Origin: Prevotellaceae bacterium UBA4332
GTDB taxonomy: Bacteria; Bacteroidota; Bacteroidia; Bacteroidales; Bacteroidaceae
Direction: 5' to 3'
Length of the DNA stretch: 40,076 nucleotides
NCBI GenBank assembly: GCA_002394365.1
Contig: DGTQ01000002.1
Coordinates: forward strand, 123,633 to 163,708
Numbering within the stretch: the stretch's first letter is position 1; every line of letters starts with the position of its first letter. The position numbers and the translations under genes are program-made. The notes under the pieces were generated by a model that ran no database searches, was not told where the DNA came from, and saw only the letters and a program-made list of their open reading frames with translations. Shown here one piece after another: positions 6,425 through 14,292 of the stretch.

Positions 6425-7359
6425 ATACCATCGGTCTTGACCTCGGAGGCACCAACAGCGAGTTTGGTATCGTTGACGAGAAAGGCAACATATTAGAGCG
6501 TACAAAGATAAAGACGCAGGAGTACACCTCGGCAGAAGATTTCGTCGAGGCGGCTGTAGGAGCCTTGCGGGAGATAATAGAGAGGGCAGGGGGCATAGAG
6601 AGAATAAAGTCTATGGGCATAGGAGCCCCCAACGGCAATATCATAACAGGCTGCATAGAGGACGCGCCAAACATAGCATGGGCACACGGAATAAGGGTGC
6701 CATTGGTAAAGATGTTCTCGGAGGCTCTCGGCATACCTGTAAATCTCACCAACGACGCCAATGCTGCGGCAATAGGCGAGAAGACCTATGGAGTGGCAAA
6801 GAACATGAACGACTTCATAGTCATCACCCTCGGCACTGGTGTGGGTTCTGGCATAGTGTGCAATGGCAAGCTCGTGTATGGTGCCGACGGCAATGCTGGC
6901 GAACTGGGGCATATCATCATCAGACGGAATGGCCGCCTGTGTGGTTGCGGCAGGAAGGGTTGTCTTGAGACCTACTGCTCGGCAACGGGTGTGGTGAGGA
7001 CGGCTAAGGAACTGCTTGCCACATCGACTGAGCCGACAGCCTTGAGACAATTGCCAGAGGAGATGCTGTCTTCCTACGAAATAGCCAAGTCGGCAGAGAA
7101 TGGCGATGAAATGGCAAGGCGAATATACGATGAGACAGGCAGAATGCTTGGCGAGGCGTGTGCAGAGATGATGGTGTTCTCGTCGCCAGAGGCTTTTATA
7201 TTCTTCGGAGGCATGGCAAAGGCAGGCGAACTGCTGTTTAAACACGTCAGGGAGTCGTTTGAGGAAAATGTAATGCCTTGTTTCAAGGGTAAGGCTAAGT
7301 TCCTGGTGTCAGGTCTGAAAGACGCTGACGCGGCAATACTCGGAGCTGCGAGCCTGTAG
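6415..7359 (+). CDS. ROK-family glucokinase
   Basis: A 314-residue sugar kinase of the ROK family. The N-terminal phosphate loop DLGGTNSEFG, the substrate loop GAPNG, NDANAAAIGE with the catalytic Asp, LGTGVGSG, and ELGHI followed by the zinc site CGCGRKGCLE are all present. Phosphorylation of glucose to glucose 6-phosphate with ATP is the most likely reaction; other hexoses cannot be excluded. It lies 30 bp after the GH73 hydrolase, with a short tandem repeat between them, in a co-directional group with tsaC, the ClC transporter and fmt. Confidence 0.92.
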   Translation: MNCYTIGLDLGGTNSEFGIVDEKGNILERTKIKTQEYTSAEDFVEAAVGALREIIERAGGIERIKSMGIGAPNGNIITGCIEDAPNIAWAHGIRVPLVKMFSEALGIPVNLTNDANAAAIGEKTYGVAKNMNDFIVITLGTGVGSGIVCNGKLVYGADGNAGELGHIIIRRNGRLCGCGRKGCLETYCSATGVVRTAKELLATSTEPTALRQLPEEMLSSYEIAKSAENGDEMARRIYDETGRMLGEACAEMMVFSSPEAFIFFGGMAKAGELLFKHVRESFEENVMPCFKGKAKFLVSGLKDADAAILGAASL

Positions 7360-7402
7360 AGGTAATTAGTAATGAGTAATTAGCAATTAGTGATTAGCAG
7401 TT
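7360..7402 (+). repeat. AATTAG-type tandem repeat before tsaC
   Basis: About 40 bp of degenerate repeats (GTAATTAGTAATGAGTAATT and variants) fill the whole gap between the glucokinase stop and the tsaC start. Confidence 0.8.
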
Positions 7403-7969
7403 ATGGATTATTCGGAAGACATAAAGAAGGCAGTGGAAGTGATGAAGAAGGGTGGGGTGATACTCTATCCTACCGACACCGTCTGGGGCATAGGTTGTGA
7501 TGCTACCAATGCTGAAGCCGTTGCCAAAATATACAAGATAAAGCGCAGGGAGGAATCGAAGGCAATGATTTGTCTTGTGGATTCAGACAACCGTGTGCAG
7601 AGATACGTAAGGGATGTGCCAGAGGTGGCGTGGGACGTAATGACGCTTGCCACAAAGCCCACCACGGTAATACTTGATGGTGCTGACGGTCTGGCTCCCA
7701 ACCTGATAGCCGAAGACGGCAGTATCGCCATACGCATAACTCGCGAGGAATTCTCGAAGGAGTTGTGCTACAGAATGCAGCGGCCAATAGTATCGACCAG
7801 CGCCAACATAAGTGGCGAGCCTGCTGCCCAGAACTATCGCGACATTTCGGAGGAGATTCTTAATGCCGTTGACTACGTTTGCAAGTCGCGTCGTAATGAA
7901 CACAAGCCCCACCAGCCGTCGTCTATCATAAGGCTGAGGAAAGACGGAGAGGTGACTATTATAAGATAA
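7403..7969 (+). CDS. tsaC: L-threonylcarbamoyladenylate synthase (TsaC/YrdC)
   Basis: A 188-residue Sua5/YciO/YrdC domain protein. It makes threonylcarbamoyl-AMP from threonine, bicarbonate and ATP, the first step of the t6A37 modification of ANN-decoding tRNAs. Key elements: GGVILYPTDTVWGIGCDA at residues 16-33, KIKRREESKAM with the conserved Lys/Arg nucleotide contacts, and the SANISGEPA loop. The length is that of the short TsaC form without the C-terminal Sua5 domain. It lies between the glucokinase and the ClC gene. Confidence 0.93.
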   Translation: MDYSEDIKKAVEVMKKGGVILYPTDTVWGIGCDATNAEAVAKIYKIKRREESKAMICLVDSDNRVQRYVRDVPEVAWDVMTLATKPTTVILDGADGLAPNLIAEDGSIAIRITREEFSKELCYRMQRPIVSTSANISGEPAAQNYRDISEEILNAVDYVCKSRRNEHKPHQPSSIIRLRKDGEVTIIR

Positions 7970-7990
7970 AAGTTTAGAGTTTAGAGTTGA
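7970..7990 (+). repeat. TTTAGAG tandem repeat at the ClC start
   Basis: AGTTTAGAGTTTAGAGTTGA is a 7-mer repeat whose last copy contributes the TTG start codon (7987) of the ClC gene. Confidence 0.75.
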
Positions 7991-9810
7991 AGATTGAAAA
8001 GTACATAAGATTTGCAATCAGGAAACTGAACTCGGGATGGTTTGACGACGTGCTGACATGGCGCAAGAACCACCTGTCAGACAAGCAGTTTACGCTTGTG
8101 CTGGCTTTCCTCGTGGGTATCTTTGCTGCTCTTGCTGCTTTCCTGTTGCATAGTCTTATACACCTGATACAGCACCTGCTGACCAAGGAGATGGAGCAGA
8201 CGGGCTTCAACTGGCTCTTCCTTGTCCTCCCAGTGGTGGGTATCTTCCTCACCATGCTCTTCGTGCGCTATGTGGTGAGAGACAATATTTCTCATGGCAT
8301 CACTCGCATACTCTATGCCATAAGCTCCAAGCAGAGTCGTCTTGCACCTCATAACTGCTGGTCGTCTGTAGTGGCATCAGCCATCACCATCGGCTTTGGC
8401 GGTTCGGTGGGAGCCGAGGCACCTATCGTGCTCACGGGTTCGGCAATAGCCAGCAACCTGGGACAGAAATTCCGCATGAACAACAAGACGCTCATGCTCC
8501 TTGTGGGGTGTGGCGCGGCAGCTGCCATAGCAGGCATCTTCAAGGCGCCGATAGCAGGACTGGTGTTCACCATCGAGGTGCTTATGATAGACCTGACGAT
8601 GGCGAGCATATCTCCAATACTCATATCGTGTGTTACGGCAACCTGTTTCACCTACGTGCTGGTGGGGGACAGTCAGCTGTTCACGTTTCATACGGTCAAT
8701 CCGTGGGTGGTGGAGCGAGTGCCTACCGACGTGTTCCTCGGCATCTTCTGCGGACTCGTCTCCCTCTACTTCATTCGCATGATGAATGTATGCGAGGGTT
8801 TCTTTGCCAAGATTAACAATCGCTATGCCAAGCTCATAGCAGGCGGACTGTTGCTGAGCACGCTGATAGCCTTTTTCCCTTCGCTCTATGGTGAGGGCTA
8901 CACGTCCATCAATATATTGCTCGACGGTTCGCCTGATGCTGACCTCAACCAGCTGATGGAGAAATCCATGTTCTACGGCAAGGGAGAGATGGTGTTGCTT
9001 CTCTACGTGGGGTGCGTGATACTCACCAAGTGTTTTGCTACGGCAAGTACCAACGGTGGTGGCGGCTGTGGCGGTACTTTTGCCCCCTCTCTTTTCATTG
9101 GTGCTTTTGCTGGTTTCTTCTTCTCGCGTTTGTGGAATATGTATAGCGGAAGCATCTACTTCCCTGAGGAGAATGCAGCCCTTCTGGGTATGGCTGGTGT
9201 GATGTCGGGCGTGATGCACGCACCACTGACGGGCGTGTTCCTTATAGCCGAACTCACGGCAGGCTATGATTTCTTCCTTCCGCTCATGATAGTCAGCGTG
9301 TGTGCATACCTTACCATCCTCATTTTTGAGCCCCACAGTATCTATGGCATGCGACTGGCAAGGCAGGGCAAGCTCATCACTCACCATACGGACAGGAGTG
9401 TGCTGACGCTCATGACTCTCGACTCCGTCATAGACAAGGATTTTACTCCCGTTGATAAGGATATGGAACTGGTGCAGGTGGTGCATGCCATAAGCAAGAG
9501 CCACAGCGAGGTGTTGCCTGTGCTCGACCGTGCTGGCAATCTTCTCGGAGAGATAAACCTTGCAAAACTCCGTCATATAATGTTCCGCACAGAGTTGTAT
9601 CACCGTTTCAAGGTAAACCAGCTGATGGAGGAGGTGAAACAGACGGTGCGCCTTGGCGACCCTATGGAGGACGTGATGTCTGCCTTTGAGCAAAACAACG
9701 TACAACATCTGCCTGTGCTCGATAATGAAGGCCACCTCTTTGGCTATATCTCCAAGTCGCATCTATACAGCCAGTACAGGCAGATGGTGGCAGACCTCAG
9801 TAACGAATAG
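7987..9810 (+). CDS. ClC-type chloride channel/antiporter with two CBS domains
   Basis: 607 residues. The membrane part (residues about 35-440) holds the ClC signatures: GFGGSVGAEAP with the gating Glu, GGGGCGGTFAPSLFIGAFAG, and GMAGVMSGVMHAPLTGVFLI. Two CBS domains fill residues about 465-600 and probably bind adenine nucleotides to regulate transport. The gating Glu suggests proton-coupled chloride exchange, but channel activity cannot be excluded. The start is TTG at 7987, inside the last unit of a tandem repeat; I see no usable in-frame ATG before the first membrane segment. Confidence 0.9.
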   Translation: MKIEKYIRFAIRKLNSGWFDDVLTWRKNHLSDKQFTLVLAFLVGIFAALAAFLLHSLIHLIQHLLTKEMEQTGFNWLFLVLPVVGIFLTMLFVRYVVRDNISHGITRILYAISSKQSRLAPHNCWSSVVASAITIGFGGSVGAEAPIVLTGSAIASNLGQKFRMNNKTLMLLVGCGAAAAIAGIFKAPIAGLVFTIEVLMIDLTMASISPILISCVTATCFTYVLVGDSQLFTFHTVNPWVVERVPTDVFLGIFCGLVSLYFIRMMNVCEGFFAKINNRYAKLIAGGLLLSTLIAFFPSLYGEGYTSINILLDGSPDADLNQLMEKSMFYGKGEMVLLLYVGCVILTKCFATASTNGGGGCGGTFAPSLFIGAFAGFFFSRLWNMYSGSIYFPEENAALLGMAGVMSGVMHAPLTGVFLIAELTAGYDFFLPLMIVSVCAYLTILIFEPHSIYGMRLARQGKLITHHTDRSVLTLMTLDSVIDKDFTPVDKDMELVQVVHAISKSHSEVLPVLDRAGNLLGEINLAKLRHIMFRTELYHRFKVNQLMEEVKQTVRLGDPMEDVMSAFEQNNVQHLPVLDNEGHLFGYISKSHLYSQYRQMVADLSNE

Positions 9811-9814
9811 AGTT

Positions 9815-9913
9815 ATGGAGTGTAAGGTGTAAGGTATAAGGTATAAAGTGTAAGGTATAAGGTATAAGGTATAAGGTATAAAGTATAAGGTATAGAGTAT
9901 AAAGTATAAGGTA
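9815..9913 (+). repeat. GTATAAG 7-bp tandem repeat upstream of fmt
   Basis: About 100 bp of near-perfect 7-mers (GTATAAG, GTATAAA, GTGTAAG) fill the gap between the ClC stop and the fmt TTG start at 9914. The same 7-mer family lies upstream of purC at 31359-31428, in the same orientation relative to its gene. Confidence 0.92.
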
Positions 9914-10912
9914 TTGGAAAAGAAAGACCTCAGAATAGTTTTCATGGGTACTCCAGAGTTTGCCGTAGGCACTCTCAAAGCCCTTGTGGAGAATGATTAT
10001 AATGTGGTGGCTGTTGTAACCCAGCCCGATAAACCCGTTGGTCGTCATGGCTCGGTACTGCGTGCCCCAGAGGTGAAGGTATATGCTCAGGAGCATAACA
10101 TACCCGTCTTGCAGCCAGAGAAGATGAAAGATGAAGCATTCATCACCGCCCTGCGTTCTTACGAAGCCGACTTGCAGGTGGTGGTTGCCTTCCGCATGTT
10201 GCCAGAGGTGGTGTGGGCTATGCCGCGTTTTGGCACGTTCAACGTTCATGCCGCTCTCCTGCCTCAGTACAGAGGGGCAGCTCCCATCAACTGGGCTATC
10301 ATCAATGGTGAGACGCAGACGGGAGTAACCACCTTCTTCCTCGACCACGACATAGACACAGGACGTATCATTCTTCAGAAACCATTTGCCATACCCTCTG
10401 ATGCCGACGTGGAATATGTCTATGACGGACTGATGACGCTGGGAGCAGAGGCTGCACTCGAGACGGTTGACAGGATAATCTCTGGCAATGGAAAGGTGGA
10501 CAGTCTCCCACAGGAGGAGATGCAGCCTTCTGGAGAACTGAAGTCTGCCCCCAAGATTTTCAAGGAAACGTGCGAGATAGACTGGACAAGGACGGTTAAG
10601 CAGGTGCACGACTTCATTCGTGGACTGTCTCCTGTGCCAGGAGCGCATGGAAAGGTAACTCTGCCTGACGGTCAGGTGACGGAATTGAAAATGTATAAGT
10701 CGGCAGTTCTTCGTCAAGGCTTAGGCGAGCAAAGCTCAACCCCTGTTCCCGTTGGCATTCCCGCTAACGTCCCAGTTCCCGTTGGCACATTGGTAAGGGA
10801 CAAGAAGCACATGTACGTGAAGTGTGCCGACGGTTTGCTCGAGATACTCTCCCTCCAGCCTTTGGGCAAGAAACGCATGGATGCCGTTGCTTACCTCAAT
10901 GGTCTCAGCTAG
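9914..10912 (+). CDS. fmt: Methionyl-tRNA formyltransferase
   Basis: 332 residues. It formylates Met-tRNA(fMet) with 10-formyltetrahydrofolate for translation initiation. The N-terminal Rossmann-like domain has IVFMGTPEFAVG, and the catalytic set is seen in FNVHAALLPQYRGAAPINWA (Asn, His) and DHDIDTGRI (Asp). The C-terminal OB-like domain is interrupted by about 25 Pro/Val/Gly-rich residues (LGEQSSTPVPVGIPANVPVP) encoded by repeat-family DNA at 10711-10788. Frame and active-site motifs are intact. The start is TTG at 9914, directly at the end of the 7-bp tandem repeat; the next ATG (9943) would remove part of the first beta strand. Confidence 0.93.
   Translation: MEKKDLRIVFMGTPEFAVGTLKALVENDYNVVAVVTQPDKPVGRHGSVLRAPEVKVYAQEHNIPVLQPEKMKDEAFITALRSYEADLQVVVAFRMLPEVVWAMPRFGTFNVHAALLPQYRGAAPINWAIINGETQTGVTTFFLDHDIDTGRIILQKPFAIPSDADVEYVYDGLMTLGAEAALETVDRIISGNGKVDSLPQEEMQPSGELKSAPKIFKETCEIDWTRTVKQVHDFIRGLSPVPGAHGKVTLPDGQVTELKMYKSAVLRQGLGEQSSTPVPVGIPANVPVPVGTLVRDKKHMYVKCADGLLEILSLQPLGKKRMDAVAYLNGLS
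10711..10788 (+). repeat. In-frame repeat insertion in fmt
   Basis: This stretch contains AGGCGAGCAAAGCTC, also seen at 22420-22435 and (as AGGCGAGCAAGCTC) at 24712-24725, plus TTCCCGTTGGC-type units resembling TTCCCGTTAGC near 24745. It encodes a low-complexity Pro/Val/Gly peptide that does not fit the Fmt fold as I know it. Confidence 0.65.
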
Positions 10913-11113
10913 TAGTGTGACTGATGACCTCAGGTAGTAACGTGGAGGAAAGACGTCAGGTAGTAGCGTGGAAGAATGGTATAAAGGAGAGTTGTGAGGC
11001 TCCTTAACGTGGGTTTCTTGACAAGCGTCAAGTGAAAAACGAGGCTTCTGTTAACAAAATATAAAATAGGGTAATCTTTCAACTTTCAACTTTCAACTTT
11101 CAACTTTTATTAT
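10913..11113 (+). other. Gap between fmt and the tRNA cluster, with tandem repeats
   Basis: It holds a diverged pair of units of the type TCAGGTAGTARCGTGGARGA (10931-10976) and, at 11078-11108, four copies of CAACTTT directly upstream of the tRNA promoter. No ORF of interest is seen. Confidence 0.7.
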
Positions 11114-11121
11114 TACCTTTG
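11114..11121 (+). promoter_or_regulatory. Promoter of the four-tRNA cluster
   Basis: TACCTTTG followed by CACACG, about 32 bp before the first tRNA and just after the CAACTTT tandem tract. The same arrangement precedes tRNA-Lys (25565-25572, minus strand). Confidence 0.8.
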
Positions 11122-11152
11122 CACACGCATTTGGAGAAATGCCGATTTTAAT

Positions 11153-11225
11153 GCGGAAATAGCTCAGTTGGTAGAGCACAACCTTGCCAAGGTTGGGGTC
11201 GCGGGTCCGAGTCCCGTTTTCCGCT
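11153..11225 (+). tRNA. tRNA-Gly (GCC), copy 1
   Basis: A 73-nt cloverleaf: acceptor GCGGAAA with TTTCCGC, anticodon loop TTGCCAA giving GCC. It is identical in sequence to the copy at 11509-11581. Confidence 0.95.
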
Positions 11226-11264
11226 CTCACTTATTGAAACAGTTATAAGAAGTGTTGCGCAGTA

Positions 11265-11346
11265 GCCCAGGTGGCGGAATTGGTAGACGCGCACGTTTCA
11301 GGTGCGTGTGCCGCAAGGCGTGCAGGTTCGAGTCCTGTTCTGGGCA
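11265..11346 (+). tRNA. tRNA-Leu (CAG)
   Basis: An 82-nt class II tRNA: acceptor GCCCAGG with TCTGGGC, anticodon stem CACGT/GCGTG with loop TTCAGGT giving CAG, then a long variable arm and intact T-arm GCAGGTTCGAGTCCTGT. Confidence 0.93.
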
Positions 11347-11415
11347 CAGAGATATATAATGATTACCCCTCGTTATAATTGAGACACTTCTTATAAAGAG
11401 TAAAAGAATAAAGTA

Positions 11416-11499
11416 GGAGAGGTGGCGGAATTGGTAGACGCGCTACTTTGAGGGGGTAGTGTCAATTGCGACGTGGGAGTTCGAGTCTCCTCCTCTTCA
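11416..11499 (+). tRNA. tRNA-Leu (GAG)
   Basis: An 84-nt class II tRNA: acceptor GGAGAGG with CCTCTTC, anticodon stem CTACT/GGTAG with loop TTGAGGG giving GAG, and a long variable arm. Confidence 0.93.
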
Positions 11500-11508
11500 C
11501 TTTCTTTT

Positions 11509-11581
11509 GCGGAAATAGCTCAGTTGGTAGAGCACAACCTTGCCAAGGTTGGGGTCGCGGGTCCGAGTCCCGTTTTCCGCT
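11509..11581 (+). tRNA. tRNA-Gly (GCC), copy 2
   Basis: Identical to the copy at 11153-11225. It closes the cluster and is followed by a T-rich stretch (11583-11606) that may help end transcription. Confidence 0.95.
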
Positions 11582-11628
11582 CTCCTTTTTTCTAATTTTT
11601 TTTTCGACTTTCATTTCTCATTTATGAT

Positions 11629-12165
11629 ATGAATTATTATCTTCGCTATTTTGACGACGAAACATTGGTTTCATCTCCCGATGAGGCTATTGAATTTCTT
11701 GCATCCATACCAGAGATAAATCTGACCCCCGAAATGGAGGCTGACGTTCGAGAGTATCTTGAGAGTGATGTTATTTATCCCAAGAGATACAAGGTTCGTC
11801 CACGCATATATTTCATTGTAATAAAGACCGAGGCTGCCTCCATGCAGGACTTCAAGGAGAAGAAGGCTCTTCGTCATGACACCAATTCTTCAGCTAAGAT
11901 GTCTGAACAGAGTCGTCTCAACGAGGAGAATCATGGCTGGTACGAGGGCAGGCTGGACTTCAAGCGCGTGGTGATAAACCACAACGGCAAGTGTGAGTAT
12001 CGCGATACTACCTTTGTGGCTCAGTGCCTGGCTAATTCGGCTATGGATTGCTACAACCGTATCGTCAACCACCTCAAGAGTCGTGTCGATTCTCGTTCGC
12101 AGTTCCCTTCTGCCAAGGGCAAGAATTTCAATTATCGCTTCCTTGGCGAACAGCCACAGGTTTAG
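11629..12165 (+). CDS. Conserved-looking hypothetical protein, 178 residues
   Basis: A soluble protein starting MNYYLRYFDDETLVSSPDEA, without signal peptide or membrane segment. It is rich in charged residues, with a Tyr-rich middle (YPKRYKVRPRIYFIVIK) and a basic C-terminal half (RIVNHLKSRVDSRSQF) that could contact nucleic acid. I do not recognise a domain and assign no function. It lies between the tRNA cluster and ssb on the same strand; the gap to ssb is a TTGCCAGTTA-type repeat. Confidence 0.8.
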   Translation: MNYYLRYFDDETLVSSPDEAIEFLASIPEINLTPEMEADVREYLESDVIYPKRYKVRPRIYFIVIKTEAASMQDFKEKKALRHDTNSSAKMSEQSRLNEENHGWYEGRLDFKRVVINHNGKCEYRDTTFVAQCLANSAMDCYNRIVNHLKSRVDSRSQFPSAKGKNFNYRFLGEQPQV

Positions 12166-12200
12166 TTGCCAGTTACGAGTTGCCAGTTATCAGGTAGGCA
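12163..12200 (+). repeat. TTGCCAGTTA repeat upstream of ssb
   Basis: AGTTGCCAGTTACGAGTTGC and a further CCAGTTATCAGGTAGGCAGG stretch form degenerate tandem units between the hypothetical gene and ssb. Confidence 0.65.
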
Positions 12201-12230
12201 GGTAACTTGTTGTTAATCCATGGAAAAAAG

Positions 12231-12569
12231 ATGAATAAGGTAATGCTAATAGGAAACGTGGGGCTCGACCCTGAGGTAAGGTATTACGAGGCTGATTCCT
12301 GTGTGGCGAAGGTGCGCCTTGCCACAACGGAGAAGGGCTACGTATTGCCCAATGGTACTCGTGTGCCAGACCGTACCGATTGGCACAACCTCGTTTTCTA
12401 TCGCAAGTTGGCAAAGGTGGTGGAACAGTACGTTCACAAGGGCGACAAACTTTATGTTGACGGCAGGTTGCAGTACACTCAGTATGACGACAAACGTGGC
12501 ATACAGCGCACGGCAACCGAGATAATCGTTGACAGCATGGAAATGTTAACTCCCAAGCAACAGCAATGA
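12231..12569 (+). CDS. ssb: Single-stranded DNA-binding protein
   Basis: A 112-residue OB-fold protein starting MNKVMLIGNVGLDPEVRYYE, the canonical SSB opening; WHNLVFYRKLAKVVEQYVHKG and YVDGRLQYTQYDDKRG are further SSB hallmarks. The frame is open back to 12207, but conservation begins at the ATG at 12231, preceded by an A/G-rich GGAAAAAAG. It is shorter than a full SSB and lacks the acidic C-terminal tip with terminal Phe that recruits repair and replication partners, so it may be a secondary SSB. It overlaps gldE by 4 bp (ATGA). Confidence 0.93.
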   Translation: MNKVMLIGNVGLDPEVRYYEADSCVAKVRLATTEKGYVLPNGTRVPDRTDWHNLVFYRKLAKVVEQYVHKGDKLYVDGRLQYTQYDDKRGIQRTATEIIVDSMEMLTPKQQQ

Positions 12570-13867
12570 TATCGTCGTTAGTAGCACAGATAATACTTCA
12601 GCCCATGACGCTGCCTGTGATGGTGTGCCTGTTGCTTGCTCTGCTGCTGCTCGTCGTGTCGGGCTTTGCCAGCAGTTCGGAGATAGCCTTTTTCAGCCTT
12701 TCCCCCCAAGACCTTTCCGAGCTCGACGAGACACGTGAGCGAGACCGTCACATTCTGGAGTTGCGCAAGGATTCGGAGCGCACACTCGCCACAATCCTTA
12801 TAACAAACAATTTTGTCAACGTCACCATCATCATGCTGCTCAACTATGCCATTGCACAGTTGATACAGTTTGGCGATATGTACTGGTTGCAGTTTCTCTG
12901 CACCACCGTTCTCCTTACCTTCCTCCTTCTCCTTTTCGGAGAGATAATCCCCAAGGTGTATTCACGCATCTCCCCCCTGAAGTTCTGTCGCAGGGTGGTG
13001 AAGGGCATACTCTTTGCCCGCCAGCTCTTCTGGCCTTTGGAGACGTTGCTTCTCAGTTCCAGCTTCATAGCCGAGAAATTCGTTCAGCGCAAGAACCACG
13101 TCCTCAGCATGGACGAACTGGAGCAGGCGCTCGAACTGACCTCCGACGAGGAGATAAAAGACGAGAAGGAAATCCTCGAAGGCATCATCCGCTTCAGCGA
13201 CGAGACGGCTCGCGAGATTATGACCAGCCGTCAGGATATTGTGGGCATCAATATCAGCACCTCCTTCAAGGATGTCCTCAGGTGTATCGTTGACAACAAC
13301 TACAGTCGCATCCCCGTTTACCAGGATAATGTGGACAACGTGCGAGGCGTGCTCTATATCAAGGACCTCCTGCCCCATCTTGGCAAACCCATGAATTTCC
13401 GCTGGCAGTCGCTTATTCGTCCAGCCCACTTTGTGCCTGAGACAAAGAAGATTGACGACCTGCTCCGAGAGTTCCAGACCAACAAGGTGCACATCGCCAT
13501 CGTGGTTGACGAGTTTGGTGGCACCAGTGGCATCGTGACCCTCGAAGACATTCTCGAGGAGATAGTAGGCGAGATAAGCGACGAGTATGACGACGACGAG
13601 TCTGGTCAGCCCCAGAAGCAGCCCGATGGTTCCTACGTCTTTGAGGGCAAGACAAAGATTGTTGACCTCTGCCGTATGCTCGACCTCGACGACGATTATT
13701 TCGACCAGTTCGAGGATGCCGACACCCTTGCCGGGCTCCTTCTTGAGCTCAAGGGAGACTTCCCCAAGATACACGAAAAATTCACTTATCGCGACCTGAA
13801 ATTCGAGATTTTGAAGAAGGAACAACGTCGAATTTCTCGTGTGAAAGTCGTTTCTTCGTTGAAATGA
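12566..13867 (+). CDS. gldE: GldE-like CNNM/CorC-type membrane protein
   Basis: 433 residues: an N-terminal DUF21/CNNM transmembrane domain (residues about 1-180, several hydrophobic helices), two CBS motifs (about 205-320, including SRIPVYQDNVDNVRGVLYIK and VDEFGGTSGIVTLEDILEEI) and a C-terminal CorC_HlyC domain. Membership in the CNNM/CorC family suggests magnesium or other ion handling. In Bacteroidetes the homologue next to ssb is called GldE after gliding strains, but many carriers do not glide. ssb stop and gldE start overlap, so the two are translationally coupled. Confidence 0.88.
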   Translation: MISSLVAQIILQPMTLPVMVCLLLALLLLVVSGFASSSEIAFFSLSPQDLSELDETRERDRHILELRKDSERTLATILITNNFVNVTIIMLLNYAIAQLIQFGDMYWLQFLCTTVLLTFLLLLFGEIIPKVYSRISPLKFCRRVVKGILFARQLFWPLETLLLSSSFIAEKFVQRKNHVLSMDELEQALELTSDEEIKDEKEILEGIIRFSDETAREIMTSRQDIVGINISTSFKDVLRCIVDNNYSRIPVYQDNVDNVRGVLYIKDLLPHLGKPMNFRWQSLIRPAHFVPETKKIDDLLREFQTNKVHIAIVVDEFGGTSGIVTLEDILEEIVGEISDEYDDDESGQPQKQPDGSYVFEGKTKIVDLCRMLDLDDDYFDQFEDADTLAGLLLELKGDFPKIHEKFTYRDLKFEILKKEQRRISRVKVVSSLK

Positions 13868-13907
13868 CAAATATCAATAAATCACCACTTTACGCTTATT
13901 TTGTCTT

Positions 13908-13933
13908 AAAACTGTTTGCGCACACAGTTTTTT
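13908..13933 (+). terminator. Terminator of gldE
   Basis: AAAACTGT (13908-13915) and ACAGTTTT (13924-13931) form an 8-bp stem with an 8-nt loop, followed by further T residues. Its loop contains the TTTG used as the -33 box of the next promoter. Confidence 0.7.
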
Positions 13934-13946
13934 AGCTGTAACTTTG
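13915..13946 (+). promoter_or_regulatory. Complete -33/-7 promoter of the lytic transglycosylase-like gene
   Basis: TTTG at 13915-13918 and TAACTTTG at 13939-13946 are separated by 20 bp, the consensus Bacteroidetes arrangement. The -33 box lies inside the gldE terminator hairpin. Confidence 0.75.
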
Positions 13947-13949
13947 CAC

Positions 13950-14292
13950 TCGCATTGGGCATGGAGTATGCTTAAGTTCGCTCCACCTTCCCTTTGCCAA
14001 GAAACGTCTGAGACCAGCCCTTGTGTGTAAGGCTACTCGGCATATTATTAACTGGAAGTCGGAAGATACAGGTGTGACACATCAGAGCCTTAGAGAAAAG
14101 CCAGGCTTTTCATCCCATCCTCTGAACACCACTCTCCCAGAGCTGTCCCAGAACTGCTGCCATTCAGCATAACGCTCCGCAATAAGCGATGCACTCTGCT
14201 CCATTTCCCCCACCGATAAGAAAATAGAGAGAGCAGTTTTGGCAAGACGTCAGGCGACAGAGAACCTCACAGGCTTCTGAAACTCTAACATT
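13950..14292 (+). other. Long leader, about 340 nt, of the lytic transglycosylase-like gene
   Basis: Between the promoter and the ATG at 14293 there is no convincing ORF on the plus strand. Local hairpins are visible, for example GGAG/CTCC near 13964-13985 and AAAGCC/GGCTTT near 14097-14111. A 40-codon minus-strand frame (14082-14204) exists but lacks supporting signals. The length suggests a structured regulatory leader or a separate RNA, but I cannot match it to any riboswitch I know. Confidence 0.5.

Noticed and set aside
11153..11581. Identical tRNA-Gly copies as attachment-site duplication
   Set aside because: Both are complete tRNAs bracketing two tRNA-Leu genes in one transcribed cluster; ordinary gene duplication explains them.
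14082..14204. 40-codon minus-strand ORF in the leader region
   Set aside because: It has no promoter, no ribosome-binding site and no recognisable similarity; it is likely chance.
13950..14292. TPP or cobalamin riboswitch in the long leader
   Set aside because: A CTGAGA and a loosely B12-box-like stretch occur, but the other conserved elements of both riboswitches are missing and the downstream gene is a cell-wall enzyme.
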